Below, piece after piece: positions 26,901 through 34,685 of a stretch of DNA of 64,000 bases. The notes under the pieces were generated by a model. The model was not told where the DNA came from and made no database searches. It was given only the letters and a program-made list of their open reading frames with translations. Made by a program: the position numbers and the translations under genes. The stretch is from Gaetbulibacter sp. S0825. Its GTDB lineage: Bacteria > Bacteroidota > Bacteroidia > Flavobacteriales > Flavobacteriaceae. Numbering within the stretch: the stretch's first letter is position 1; every line of letters begins with the position of its first letter. The stretch spans positions 124,001 through 188,000 of the forward strand of contig NZ_JAATJT010000001.1 of assembly GCF_011777505.1 (NCBI RefSeq), read 5' to 3'.

Positions 26901-27596
26901 AGAGCCATTAGTAAATAAAGGATGATGCAATGCTACTATTGTCGTTTTCCCTCTTGCCTTCTTAATTAAGCTTTCGTACTCATCGAAAAAAAGCGCTCTT
27001 GTTTTTATTTCGCAATCATCATTAATTGTAGGATGCTTATCCCAATTAGTTAAATACCACTCTGAATCTATTACAATTAACACCACATCATCACTAACAT
27101 CAATCTTTTCAATTGGACAACCATTTTCAGGTAAAAAAGTGTTTTTACCAAGGATGTCTTCTATGTAATTTTCTTGACGTTTTAATCCTTTTAATCCATT
27201 ACTATACCAATCATGATTTCCTGGAATAAAAATAGCACTCCCTTTAAAGTTTTTCGCTGCATCTGCTTGCACATTAAGTTGGTGCTCTGCAAAATCACGC
27301 TGTTCATGTTCCTTATTTGGCATTCCTGATGGATAAATATTATCTCCTAAAAATAATGCCGTACTATTCTTTCCTGCTTTGTCAAGTTGCAGTTTAAATT
27401 CTTTTAAAGCTTTAGTTTTTGTGCCTATTGGGGAATTCCCTCCGTCTCCAATTAAATAAAATGAATGCTCAATTTGCTTTTCGTCTATAAAAATCTGATC
27501 ACTAATACCATCTTCATACTGAAGCTTGTATGTAGCACAACCATTTAGCATAATAAAAACAGTTATAAAAACTAAAGCTTTAAAAGTATTTTTCAT
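23916..27596 (-). CDS. Giant lipoprotein: calcineurin-like phosphoesterase, kinase-like middle domain, C-terminal beta-barrel
   Basis: The 1226-residue protein has a lipobox (MLNGC, Cys20). A calcineurin-like phosphoesterase domain follows at residues about 45-400, with FYLIGDGGN (Asp51), LFLGDNIYP, IPGNHDWYS, VALHHPLF and VSGHDHN. The middle region (about 430-700) has a glycine-rich KGGGHQSKSLRLEDAEGREYVMRAL and a DMLIGDWDRHEDQW motif at residues 597-608, followed by PRDRDQAF (about 625-632). These recall HipA/FAM20-type kinases. The last 350 residues are Gly/Asn-rich strands ending GLRLAFKLGFGF, like a D15/BamA-type outer-membrane barrel. It is the last gene of the msrB operon. Its job is unknown. 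Confidence 0.82.
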   Translation of the reverse strand: MKNTFKALVFITVFIMLNGCATYKLQYEDGISDQIFIDEKQIEHSFYLIGDGGNSPIGTKTKALKEFKLQLDKAGKNSTALFLGDNIYPSGMPNKEHEQRDFAEHQLNVQADAAKNFKGSAIFIPGNHDWYSNGLKGLKRQENYIEDILGKNTFLPENGCPIEKIDVSDDVVLIVIDSEWYLTNWDKHPTINDDCEIKTRALFFDEYESLIKKARGKTTIVALHHPLFTNGSHGGQYSFKSHMSPLPVLGTLKNLIRKTGGVITVDDQNKKYREFKNRLVTLSQENEKVVFVSGHDHNLQYLVQDNLPQIISGSGSKTNPARNSGSGKFSFATQGYARLDVFKDGSSYVRFFEAKTNKIVFETQVLKPNNVDTQTVYPLDLPTQKTASIYTKEETAKTKAFKKLWGERYREYFSKDVTVPTIRLDTLFGGLKPMRKGGGHQSKSLRLEDAEGREYVMRALRKNALQYLQAVAFKDQYIKGQFDDTAAENLLLDVFTGSHPYAPFTIATLSKAIGVMHTSPQLYYVSKQEALGVYNNEFGDELYMIEERAADGHGDKESFGFSNELISTHDMLRELREDEDNLVDEAAYIRARLFDMLIGDWDRHEDQWRWAKFREGKKTIYRPMPRDRDQAFSIMADGTLLGFATKIVPALRLMQSYDEELKSPKWFNLEPYPLDVSLINQSTRQDWNVQVKHIVENLTDEVIDSAFKHFPKEVHDETVQDIKRKLIGRRANLQKISNEYYNQVNKYAIIKGTDKDDWFEIERDQRLTKVTVYRIQQGEKGEVFHQRDYSHLDTKEIWIYGLDDEDVFMVSGQGENLIKVRIIGGQNKDVYNIENGSKIKIYDYKSKESKFITNKGSKKLTDDYETNVYNYKKPTYNSNQLVPSIGSNPDDGLKIGFANTFTVNGFERNPFTSQHIVSAAYYFATKGFDVSYSGEFANIIGSANLMVDAKFTSPNYAINFFGYGNETVNPEADENDGLDVDLDYNRVKLRTIKIAPALQWHGDLGSKVKLGLSYESIEVEETEGRFINTIIGDNVDVYNNFVGAELSYGFENRDNKAFPTLGMETNVQLGYKSNINDSNGFGYLIPSIAFDYRLTSNGQLVLATKLGGRINIGDDFEFYQGANLGANNGLRGYRNERFTGKSSFVQSTDLRLNLRKVKTSLLPFNIGVYGGLDYGRVWVDGVDSDKWNNSVGGGLFFNGADMIVGNISAFSGNDGLRLAFKLGFGF

Positions 27597-27603
27597 TACT
27601 AAA

Positions 27604-27873
27604 TTATTTATCGTACTTCATATTGCAGGTCTCGCAAAAGTAAGTATCTTTTTGGAGAGTAATTTTATCCAATTTCCCTACCACTTCTTTAATAAAATTA
27701 TTATATATGTCTGACTTTTGGTTAGTACTTTTTCCTTTTATTTTTCTATAAAATTCACCATCCCATTCTTGTTTTCCCCAACAATTTGGACAAATACCTT
27801 CTGGTGCTTTTCCTGTTTCTTTATTTTCTGATTTTGCTTTAAAATAATTCTTAATGTTAGCTGTTATGTTCAT
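27604..27873 (-). CDS. Small zinc-ribbon-like protein
   Basis: The 89-residue protein has two CxxC pairs: CPNCWG at about residue 28 and CETC at about residue 82. Such spacing could bind one zinc. The middle is charged and Lys-rich. It overlaps the start of the glutaredoxin-like gene by 17 bases and ends seven bases before the giant phosphoesterase gene. It is likely cytoplasmic (no signal peptide). A redox- or metal-sensing partner for the msr genes is conceivable, but no family is recognised with certainty. Confidence 0.65.
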   Translation of the reverse strand: MNITANIKNYFKAKSENKETGKAPEGICPNCWGKQEWDGEFYRKIKGKSTNQKSDIYNNFIKEVVGKLDKITLQKDTYFCETCNMKYDK

Positions 27874-28111
27874 TCTCTAAATTTTTATTTAATTCTTTAT
27901 CTGTTGGATTTCTAAGCTTCTTTTTTCCAATGGTAATTGTTGGAAAATTTAATTTTCTATTTTCATAAAGACTACGTAACTCTTCAGCAAAGTCTTCATT
28001 TTTTTCTACATCTAAAAACACATATTCTACTTTTATATTTTCTAAAAAAGCTTGGTAGTATTTAGTTTTATGGCACCTTTCGGTGCCATAAAGTTTAATT
28101 TTTGGTGTCAT
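27857..28111 (-). CDS. Glutaredoxin-like protein with CHKT site
   Basis: An 84-residue thioredoxin-fold protein of the glutaredoxin family. It begins IKLYGTERCHKTKYYQAFLE and has the cis-Pro in LNFPTITIGKK (about residue 58). The usual CPYC/CxxC is CHKT, so the second Cys is absent, which would make it a one-Cys type. It overlaps msrA by four bases, consistent with a role in reducing the methionine sulfoxide reductases or removing glutathione/thiol adducts. Its codons 7-15 contain a perfect 11-pair inverted repeat (28067-28092). Confidence 0.78.
   Translation of the reverse strand: MTPKIKLYGTERCHKTKYYQAFLENIKVEYVFLDVEKNEDFAEELRSLYENRKLNFPTITIGKKKLRNPTDKELNKNLENEHNS
28067..28092 (-). repeat. 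Perfect 11-pair hairpin with a GAAA loop inside the glutaredoxin-like gene
   Basis: On the minus strand TTTATGGCACC pairs exactly with GGTGCCATAAA around the tetraloop GAAA. It covers codons 7-15 of the glutaredoxin-like gene, just after the msrA stop. No T run follows, so it is not an ordinary terminator. It could stabilise the upstream mRNA end or slow ribosome entry. Confidence 0.6.
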
Positions 28112-28647
28112 TTTAACTTATCAGCATGAAGCTCACGAAGCTTTGCTAGTTTTGGTGTTATTACAAAACTACAATAACCTTTCGCTTGATTATTTTTATA
28201 GTAATCTTGATGTTCTTTTTCGGCTTCGTAAAAAATATCTAAAGGAGATATTTCGGTAACAATTGGATCGTTATAATAAATAGAAACTTCTTTTATAACA
28301 ACTTCAGCAATTTCTTTCTGCTCATTATTATGATAATAAATTACCGAACGATATTGTGTGCCACGATCGGCTCCTTGACGATTCAACGTCGTTGGATCGT
28401 GAGTAGTCATGAAAATGATTAATATATCTTCATAAGAAATTGTATTAGCATCATAAGTTACTTGTACTACCTCTGCATGTCCTGTTAGACCAGAACAAAT
28501 TTCACGATAGGTTGGTTTCCCAGGAACGCTCCCTCCAGAATAACCAGATACTACTTTATCTACTCCTTTTACTTCTTGAAATACTGCTTCTGTACACCAA
28601 AAACAGCCACCACCAAATGTGGCTTGCTGTATGTTTTTAGTAGTCAT
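28108..28647 (-). CDS. msrA: Peptide-methionine (S)-S-oxide reductase
   Basis: A 179-residue MsrA that repairs methionine-S-sulfoxide. The GGGCFWCTEAVF motif has the catalytic Cys15. VSGYSGG, the THDPTTLNRQGADRGTQYRS segment and the family's central Tyr/Asp/Glu residues are present. No signal peptide is seen, so it acts in the cytoplasm. A late resolving Cys appears at YCSFVI. It overlaps msrB by 11 bases upstream and the glutaredoxin-like gene by four downstream, forming a repair operon. Confidence 0.95.
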   Translation of the reverse strand: MTTKNIQQATFGGGCFWCTEAVFQEVKGVDKVVSGYSGGSVPGKPTYREICSGLTGHAEVVQVTYDANTISYEDILIIFMTTHDPTTLNRQGADRGTQYRSVIYYHNNEQKEIAEVVIKEVSIYYNDPIVTEISPLDIFYEAEKEHQDYYKNNQAKGYCSFVITPKLAKLRELHADKLK

Positions 28648-29098
28648 GTGTAACCTCCTTATCTAATTTCATAGATTCAGAATTTACGCAATAACGTAAT
28701 CCACTTGGCTCAGGACCATCTGGAAATACATGACCCAAATGTGCATCGCAAGTATTACACATAACCTCAACTCTAACCATACCAAAAGCCGTATCCTTTT
28801 CATATTTAATAGCGTTTTCTTTAATTGGTTGTGTAAAACTTGGCCAGCCTGTTCCAGAACTAAATTTAATAGTTGAGTCAAATAAAGGTGTATTACAACA
28901 CATACAGTTGTATTTACCTTCATCATAAATACTACAAAGGTCGCCACTATGTGGACGTTCAGTTCCTTTTTGTCTTGTAATTCTAAATTGCTCTGGAGTT
29001 AACTGATTTCGCCATTCTTCCTCTGTTTTTTCAACTCGTCTATCTGGAGTTGGGTTTCCGTTAACAGAGTAACTAATTATATCTTTCCAAGTAAGCAT
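28637..29098 (-). CDS. msrB: Peptide-methionine (R)-S-oxide reductase
   Basis: A 153-residue MsrB that repairs methionine-R-sulfoxide. Two CxxC pairs bind structural zinc (CMCCNTPLFD and CNTCDAHLGH). FSSGTGWPSF and the catalytic Cys in GLRYCVNSESM are visible. No signal peptide is seen. It is the first gene of the minus-strand msr operon and faces the HD-Pycsar gene, whose ATG is 171 bases away. That divergent gap should hold the promoters of both. Confidence 0.95.
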   Translation of the reverse strand: MLTWKDIISYSVNGNPTPDRRVEKTEEEWRNQLTPEQFRITRQKGTERPHSGDLCSIYDEGKYNCMCCNTPLFDSTIKFSSGTGWPSFTQPIKENAIKYEKDTAFGMVRVEVMCNTCDAHLGHVFPDGPEPSGLRYCVNSESMKLDKEVTHDY

Positions 29099-29269
29099 AC
29101 TGTTGGTTCCTTTCTAATTTAATTAATAATCATACTTTTCAAGATAAATATAGTCGAAATATAGTTTTAATCATTACAAATGCATATAACTGAAAGTAAC
29201 TGTAAAGTTTACGACAAACATTCTTGTTGAATAAAGTTTAGTATTTTTACTAAAAATCATCTTTTTTAT

Positions 29270-30469
29270 ATGGATAATCTTATTTATGAATCTGAAAAAT
29301 TTGTAGTCCACTTATTAAACAATAAACTGGATAACAAGTTTGTCTATCATAATTTGGCACATACACAACGTGTTGTTGAAAAAGCCAAAGAACTTGCAGA
29401 ACTTGCTCAAATTAGTGAGTTAGAGAAAACGCACCTTATATTAAGTGCTTGGTTACATGATACAGGTTTTACGGTGAAAATTGAGAATCATGAAGATGAA
29501 AGTGCCAAAATTGCAACGGCTTTTTTAACTGAACAAGGTTGCTCAAATAATGATATTGAAGCTGTTTGTAATCTAATTTTAGCAACAAATCTTGATTATG
29601 AGCCAAAAAATAAACTTGAAAAAATTATTCGTGATGCCGATTGTGCTCATATTGGCAGTAAAAACTACCTTGAAGTTGCTGAATTACTAAGAAAAGAATG
29701 GGAATTAACATGTAACAAAAAGATAACTGAAGCCAAATGGTTAGAGGAAAGCATAAACTTTTTAACTACACAACATCGTTTTTACTCAGACGTAGCTTCT
29801 TCAATTTGGGATAAAGGAAAGGGTAAAAATTTATCGCAGTTACTAAAAATGCAAAAAAAGTTAATAAACGAAGAATCTAAATTAAAGCATAGAAAAGATG
29901 AATTAAAGTTTAAAAAAAACAAAATAGAATTGCCAGAACGTGGTATTGAAACCATGTTTCGAGTTACTTTAAAAAATCACATGCATTTAAGTAATATTGC
30001 AGATACTAAAGCCAATATTTTGCTATCTGTAAATGCTATAATAGTCTCTTTGGTACTTTCAAATTTGGTTTCTAAACTTGACAACCCTTCTAATGATTAC
30101 TTAATTTGGCCTACAGTTATTTTTGTGATTTTTACTGTAATCTCTATAATATTATCCATTCTAGCCACTAGACCAAATGTTACAAGTGGTAAATTCACAA
30201 AGGACGATGTTGCTAACAAAAAAGTAAACCTATTGTTTTTTGGTAACTTTCATAAAATGAGTTTAGATGATTTTGAATGGGCAATGGGAGAAATGATGCA
30301 AGACAGAGATTATTTGTATTCATCCATGAAAAAAGATCTTTATTTTTTAGGAAAGGTTTTAGACCGAAAATATAAAATATTACGCTTAACCTATGCTGTG
30401 TTTATGGTTGGAATTGTTGTAAGTGTTTTTGCCTTTGCAATCGCCTTTAAAGCTCAACCAGTAATGTAA
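29270..30469 (+). CDS. HD-domain phosphohydrolase fused to Pycsar effector transmembrane (PycTM-like) domain
   Basis: A 399-residue fusion. The N-terminal 200 residues are an HD domain: His31 in YHNLAHTQRVV, His63-Asp64 in SAWLHDTGF, and Asp124 in RDADCAHIG. After a charged linker (about 200-225), the C-terminal part matches the Pycsar effector (DUF5706/PycTM-like): LKNHMHLSNIADTKANILLSVNAIIVSLVLSNL, a second helix at about 285-305, and a third at about 375-395. In Pycsar defence such proteins respond to cyclic pyrimidine nucleotides from a PycC cyclase. No cyclase gene is next to it, so defence is possible but not shown. Confidence 0.85.
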   Translation: MDNLIYESEKFVVHLLNNKLDNKFVYHNLAHTQRVVEKAKELAELAQISELEKTHLILSAWLHDTGFTVKIENHEDESAKIATAFLTEQGCSNNDIEAVCNLILATNLDYEPKNKLEKIIRDADCAHIGSKNYLEVAELLRKEWELTCNKKITEAKWLEESINFLTTQHRFYSDVASSIWDKGKGKNLSQLLKMQKKLINEESKLKHRKDELKFKKNKIELPERGIETMFRVTLKNHMHLSNIADTKANILLSVNAIIVSLVLSNLVSKLDNPSNDYLIWPTVIFVIFTVISIILSILATRPNVTSGKFTKDDVANKKVNLLFFGNFHKMSLDDFEWAMGEMMQDRDYLYSSMKKDLYFLGKVLDRKYKILRLTYAVFMVGIVVSVFAFAIAFKAQPVM

Positions 30470-30485
30470 ATTATTTAAAATAAAA

Positions 30486-32858
30486 TCAGGCTTTAATTTC
30501 CTTCATTAAATCATCGTAAGTATAAAACGCTTTATCATCTTCACTTTTATGATATAAAACACTTACTCTAATTGCCTTTAATCCAGTTACAGCTTGCAAA
30601 TCCTGTAATTCAACTATTTCTACATCAGTATCTAAATATTTTTTAGATTGTAAAAATTTGATATATCGTAAATATTCTACTTCATCTTGTTTTTGAGAAT
30701 AAACAATACTTATCTTTCCTTTCTGGGTAACACGTTTTTTTGTGCCTTTTATGTATGCTTTGTCTACACGTTTTTTTACAATTTCATAACGTGCGTTGTA
30801 TGTGCCATCAACATCAAATTGCTTTTCATCCATTCTAAAACTAATAGATAATGGCTGATTAAACACCAAAATCATTGAAGCTACATCTAATGATATGGGA
30901 AATTCAGATTTCATTTGATAATATGAATTTTCCATTTCGCACATCACTTGTAATTGCCAAAGTCTTAAATTGTATAAGTAAATTGGATTAAAACTATCAT
31001 CTTTAGTTATGGACTCTCCTATATACATATTATGCTCAATACCATCAGTTTTAAAGCGCTCAAAATAATGAGGATACATTGCCTGCGCCTCCACTTGCTT
31101 TTTATCTAGAAGAGAGGCCATTTCTTTATTAATATGAGCAATCGTATCATCATATTCTTTTCTATGTTTGTATAAAACATCAACTTTTTCATCAATGCTA
31201 TTATAATAACTATCAATTTCAGATTTTAAAGTATTTGCATTGTATAAATGCTGAAGAACATCGTGGATATCACCTTTAAAAAAAGAAGATATTTGCTGCT
31301 CACTATCAACTTGAAAATTATTATCTAAACCAACCAAATAATCTTTTACTTGATACATATACTGCTCGTAAATTGGCAATCCTTCAATTTCATAAGCCCT
31401 TTCAAGTATTGAATGAACGGACTTCAATTGTATTTTTAAATCCTGTTTGGTTGCCCAATTTCTTGCTTCAGAAGAACCTTTTATATCTATTTGTCCATAT
31501 AGTGGATAGATGTTATCAAATGCAATTTTATTAAATGTTGGTTCACTATCACTTAATTGGTCTCTAATAAAATTTTTAGCTTCCTTTACAAATCGCCAAT
31601 GCACACTAGGGTGAATTGATGTACATTCTTTTTGAATTATGGCTTCTATTAAATTCTCTTCATCATTTTTAGAACGCTCCACAGCCGAAACAATAAAAGG
31701 CATTACATCTTCCAACTTGTTTGCATTTATGCTATTTAAAACTTGTGCTTCATTAGAGGCTATTTCTAGTATCCCCATTAAACCATCATCATTTGCTATT
31801 GGAGCAAATATGGCACTTTTAATACCCTGTTCATGTAGTGCTCTAATGTGAGGTGCTTTACCTTTTGATATTTTGAACATTCGATCCACATCAGATACAG
31901 AAAAGTATTTGTTTTCGTTAAGTAACCTATTGTAAGACCATTTACATAAAGAATCTTCACATTTTAAACTTTCGGCATTATTTAGAAGAAAGCTATTAGC
32001 TCCAACATCATATACACGCTCAAAAGTACTTTCTTCTTTATTGTAAATTGAAAACCCTATCCTAATATTATTAATACCTAAAAGAGATTTAAAAATTTCT
32101 TGAAAATCTTCAATAATATTTTCATCATTGCATTTTTCGTCACCAATAAGCGCAGACTTTACATTTGAGATGGATTGATCATCTGTAACATCAAAAATAT
32201 TTGAAATCACAAATCCCTTAAATGTGTAGCTGTTTGGTGGAAATTTTTCTTTCCATAAATCAATATTCTCAAAATTATCGAGTAATAACTCGTAATCCTC
32301 TTGAGTGATTTTAGGCGTATTATTTTTTGGTGTTATTTCAGTAAAATCTGCATTATACAATATCTTGTAATACCTCATAATACCATTAGCGTCTGGAATT
32401 TCGTAATAAAATGGGCGCTTAAAATTTATATTATATCCATAACAAAATGCTAAAACAATAGTACAAGCAATAATGTACTTATCGTCTTCTGGCATATTTT
32501 TAATCTTTAATTCAAAATCGTCACCTGCAGTTTTTATGATGTTTTTAAAACGTTCGGAAGAATTGAAAATCAAATTATGAAAAGGTACGGAAGCAGTCTT
32601 TATTTCATTTTTAGTTAATACTGGACTAAATGAGTCTTGAAGAATTACACTTATTTCTTTTTCTCTTTCTTTTAAGATATTATTATCACTAAAACCATCA
32701 CGTAGTTCTGGATATGCCTCAGCAGTCCTTAAGACACGCTTTGCCTTTGCAGCAATGAATTCATCTTCATTATTCGCTAAAGCTTCGTAATGATTAAGCA
32801 ACTTATTGAAACTTACTTTAAGCTCAAAAGGCGACTCAATATTTTCATTAATATCCAT
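30486..32858 (-). CDS. GAF domain-containing protein (about 790 residues)
   Basis: I choose the ATG at 32858 (MDINENIESPF) because a -7 box (TAAATTTG, 32887-32880) would start transcription near 32873, after the ATG at 32882. The N-terminal 200 residues are helical and unrecognised. A GAF domain follows at about 210-400, with LLGINNIRIGFSIYN, GIKSAIFAPIANDDGLMGILEIAS and VMPFIVSAVERS. The C-terminal 380 residues include a helical coiled-coil stretch (about 520-590) and a mixed alpha/beta tail, with no kinase, HTH or cyclase motif. It faces the HD-PycTM gene tail to tail. I recall similar large proteins in Flavobacteriaceae with no known function. Confidence 0.75.
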   Translation of the reverse strand: MDINENIESPFELKVSFNKLLNHYEALANNEDEFIAAKAKRVLRTAEAYPELRDGFSDNNILKEREKEISVILQDSFSPVLTKNEIKTASVPFHNLIFNSSERFKNIIKTAGDDFELKIKNMPEDDKYIIACTIVLAFCYGYNINFKRPFYYEIPDANGIMRYYKILYNADFTEITPKNNTPKITQEDYELLLDNFENIDLWKEKFPPNSYTFKGFVISNIFDVTDDQSISNVKSALIGDEKCNDENIIEDFQEIFKSLLGINNIRIGFSIYNKEESTFERVYDVGANSFLLNNAESLKCEDSLCKWSYNRLLNENKYFSVSDVDRMFKISKGKAPHIRALHEQGIKSAIFAPIANDDGLMGILEIASNEAQVLNSINANKLEDVMPFIVSAVERSKNDEENLIEAIIQKECTSIHPSVHWRFVKEAKNFIRDQLSDSEPTFNKIAFDNIYPLYGQIDIKGSSEARNWATKQDLKIQLKSVHSILERAYEIEGLPIYEQYMYQVKDYLVGLDNNFQVDSEQQISSFFKGDIHDVLQHLYNANTLKSEIDSYYNSIDEKVDVLYKHRKEYDDTIAHINKEMASLLDKKQVEAQAMYPHYFERFKTDGIEHNMYIGESITKDDSFNPIYLYNLRLWQLQVMCEMENSYYQMKSEFPISLDVASMILVFNQPLSISFRMDEKQFDVDGTYNARYEIVKKRVDKAYIKGTKKRVTQKGKISIVYSQKQDEVEYLRYIKFLQSKKYLDTDVEIVELQDLQAVTGLKAIRVSVLYHKSEDDKAFYTYDDLMKEIKA

Positions 32859-33025
32859 GATATGTAATTGATTATGAAACAAATTTACTAATAATTGGTT
32901 TAGTCGTTTAATAATAGACTATCTAACAATAAAATTGTTTCAATAATAAATGTTAAACTTTAAACAAATACTTGCAAATAGTTTGTGTGAACTTTAACTA
33001 AAAATTATTTATGAAATATTAAATT

Positions 33026-33058
33026 AAAAAAAGCCTCTCAAAATATGAGAAGCTTTTT
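33026..33058 (-). terminator. Terminator downstream of tRNA-Leu
   Basis: The inverted repeat AAAAAGC-C-TCTCA / TGAGA-AGCTTTTT with an AAATA loop and one C-A mismatch lies eight bases after the 3' end of the tRNA on the minus strand and ends in a T run. It could also work in the plus direction. Confidence 0.75.
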
Positions 33059-33065
33059 AACTTTG

Positions 33066-33147
33066 TGCGGGCGGAGAGACTCGAACTCTCACACCTCGCG
33101 GCACTAGATCCTAAGTCTAGCGTGTCTACCAATTCCACCACGCCCGC
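33066..33147 (-). tRNA. tRNA-Leu (anticodon UAG)
   Basis: On the minus strand an 82-base cloverleaf starts GCGGGCG and ends CGCCCGC plus the discriminator A. The anticodon stem CTAGA/TCTAG encloses the loop CTTAGGA, so the anticodon is TAG, reading CUN Leu codons. A long variable arm (TGCCGCGAGGTG) is typical of class II Leu tRNAs. The T loop is AGTTCGAGTCT. The 3' CCA is not encoded. Confidence 0.97.
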
Positions 33148-33248
33148 AAAAGGACTGCAAATATAAACATTCCTTTTAATATTCAAATCTATCTACAAAA
33201 AATAATAACTCTTTTTGTACTTTTAAGGCTCATCAAAATTTATTCTCA

Positions 33249-34640
33249 ATGCAAGGTATAAAACCATACATCAATAATCATAAAGATCGCTTTTTAAATG
33301 AAATAATTGAACTGTTGAAGATTCCATCTATTAGTGCAGATTCGGCATACAAAAAAGATGTTCTTCTAACAGCAGAATTCGTTTCAGAAAGTCTAAAAAA
33401 AGCTGGCTGTGATAATGTTGAAATTTGTAAAACTGAAGGTTATCCTATAATATATGCCGATAAAATTATAGATACAAACCTACCCACTGTTTTAGTATAT
33501 GGTCATTATGATGTACAACCACCAGATCCTTTAAATCTTTGGGATTCCCCACCATTTGAGCCTGTTATCAAAAAAACAGACTTACATCCTGAAGGAGCAA
33601 TTTTTGCAAGAGGATCATGTGATGATAAAGGACAGTTTTACATGCACGTTAAAGCTATAGAGTTTTTAATTTCAACAAATCAATTACCATGTAATGTAAA
33701 ATTCATGATTGAAGGTGAAGAGGAAGTTGGTAGTACAAGTCTAGCGGGGTTTGTGAAAAACAATCAAGATAAATTAGCCAACGATGTGATATTGATTTCG
33801 GACACTGGAATGATTGCCAAAGATGTCCCTTCAATAACAACTGGACTTAGAGGTTTAAGTTATGTTGAAGTTGAAGTTACTGGTCCTAATCGCGATTTAC
33901 ATTCAGGATTATATGGAGGCGCTGTCGCCAACCCAATTAATGTACTCACTAAAATGATTGCATCACTTCATGATGAGAATAACCATATTACTATTCCTGG
34001 GTTTTATGATAAGGTTGAAGAACTCTCCACAGAAGAACGAGCTGAAATGGCAAAAGCCCCATTTTCATTAGAAGACTATAAAAAAGCATTGGATATTGAA
34101 GCTGTTTATGGCGAAAAAAGTTACACAACAAACGAACGTAATTCTATTAGACCTACACTTGACGTAAACGGAATTTGGGGAGGTTACACAGGTGAAGGTG
34201 CAAAAACAGTGATAGCAAGTAAAGCCTATGCTAAAATTTCAATGCGTTTGGTGCCTGACCAAGATTGGCTAGAAATTACTGATTTGTTTAAAACACATTT
34301 TAAAAACATTGCGCCAAAAGGAGTTACGGTAAAAGTAACACCTCATCATGGTGGGCAAGCCTATGTAACACCAATAGACAGTATTGGTTATAAAGCAGCT
34401 TCGAAAGCCTATGAAGACACTTTTGGGAAAACACCAATTCCACAACGAAGTGGTGGAAGCATTCCAATTGTTGCTTTGTTTGAAAAAGAGCTAAAAAGTA
34501 AAACCATATTAATGGGCTTTGGCTTAGACAGTGATGCTATTCACTCTCCAAATGAACATTTTGGATTATTTAACTATTACAAAGGCATAGAAACAATTCC
34601 TTTATTCTATAAATATTTTACTGAGTTGAAAATGAAATAG
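33249..34640 (+). CDS. M20-family dipeptidase
   Basis: A 463-residue M20 metallopeptidase, acting on dipeptides or short peptides in the cytoplasm (no signal peptide). Zinc ligands are visible as VYGHYDVQPPDP, FARGSCDDKGQ, and EGEEEVGSTS (catalytic Glu), with SDTGM and a C-terminal DSDAIHSPNEH. The Asn-Arg-Asp-Leu-His segment marks the dimerisation lid of the peptidase D/CNDP type. It starts 102 bases after the tRNA and is followed by the S9 peptidase lipoprotein gene after a 45-base gap. Confidence 0.9.
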   Translation: MQGIKPYINNHKDRFLNEIIELLKIPSISADSAYKKDVLLTAEFVSESLKKAGCDNVEICKTEGYPIIYADKIIDTNLPTVLVYGHYDVQPPDPLNLWDSPPFEPVIKKTDLHPEGAIFARGSCDDKGQFYMHVKAIEFLISTNQLPCNVKFMIEGEEEVGSTSLAGFVKNNQDKLANDVILISDTGMIAKDVPSITTGLRGLSYVEVEVTGPNRDLHSGLYGGAVANPINVLTKMIASLHDENNHITIPGFYDKVEELSTEERAEMAKAPFSLEDYKKALDIEAVYGEKSYTTNERNSIRPTLDVNGIWGGYTGEGAKTVIASKAYAKISMRLVPDQDWLEITDLFKTHFKNIAPKGVTVKVTPHHGGQAYVTPIDSIGYKAASKAYEDTFGKTPIPQRSGGSIPIVALFEKELKSKTILMGFGLDSDAIHSPNEHFGLFNYYKGIETIPLFYKYFTELKMK

Positions 34641-34685
34641 TTCCAAATTCCTTACATTTATACATCCAACTAAAACATAATTCTC

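Larger units (their letters stand above)
32883..33248. other. Gap holding tRNA-Leu and its terminator
   Basis: The A+T-rich gap between the GAF gene and the dipeptidase contains only the tRNA-Leu gene (33066-33147), its terminator (33026-33058) and the -7 box of the GAF gene (32880-32887). No ORF or repeat of note is seen in the rest. Confidence 0.6.

Noticed and set aside
28067-28092. Intrinsic terminator at the msrA end
   Set aside because: The hairpin is strong but no T run follows on the minus strand, and it lies within the glutaredoxin-like coding sequence.
29270-32858. Complete Pycsar defence system
   Set aside because: Only the effector-like domain is seen. No cyclase motif is found in the GAF protein or other neighbours.
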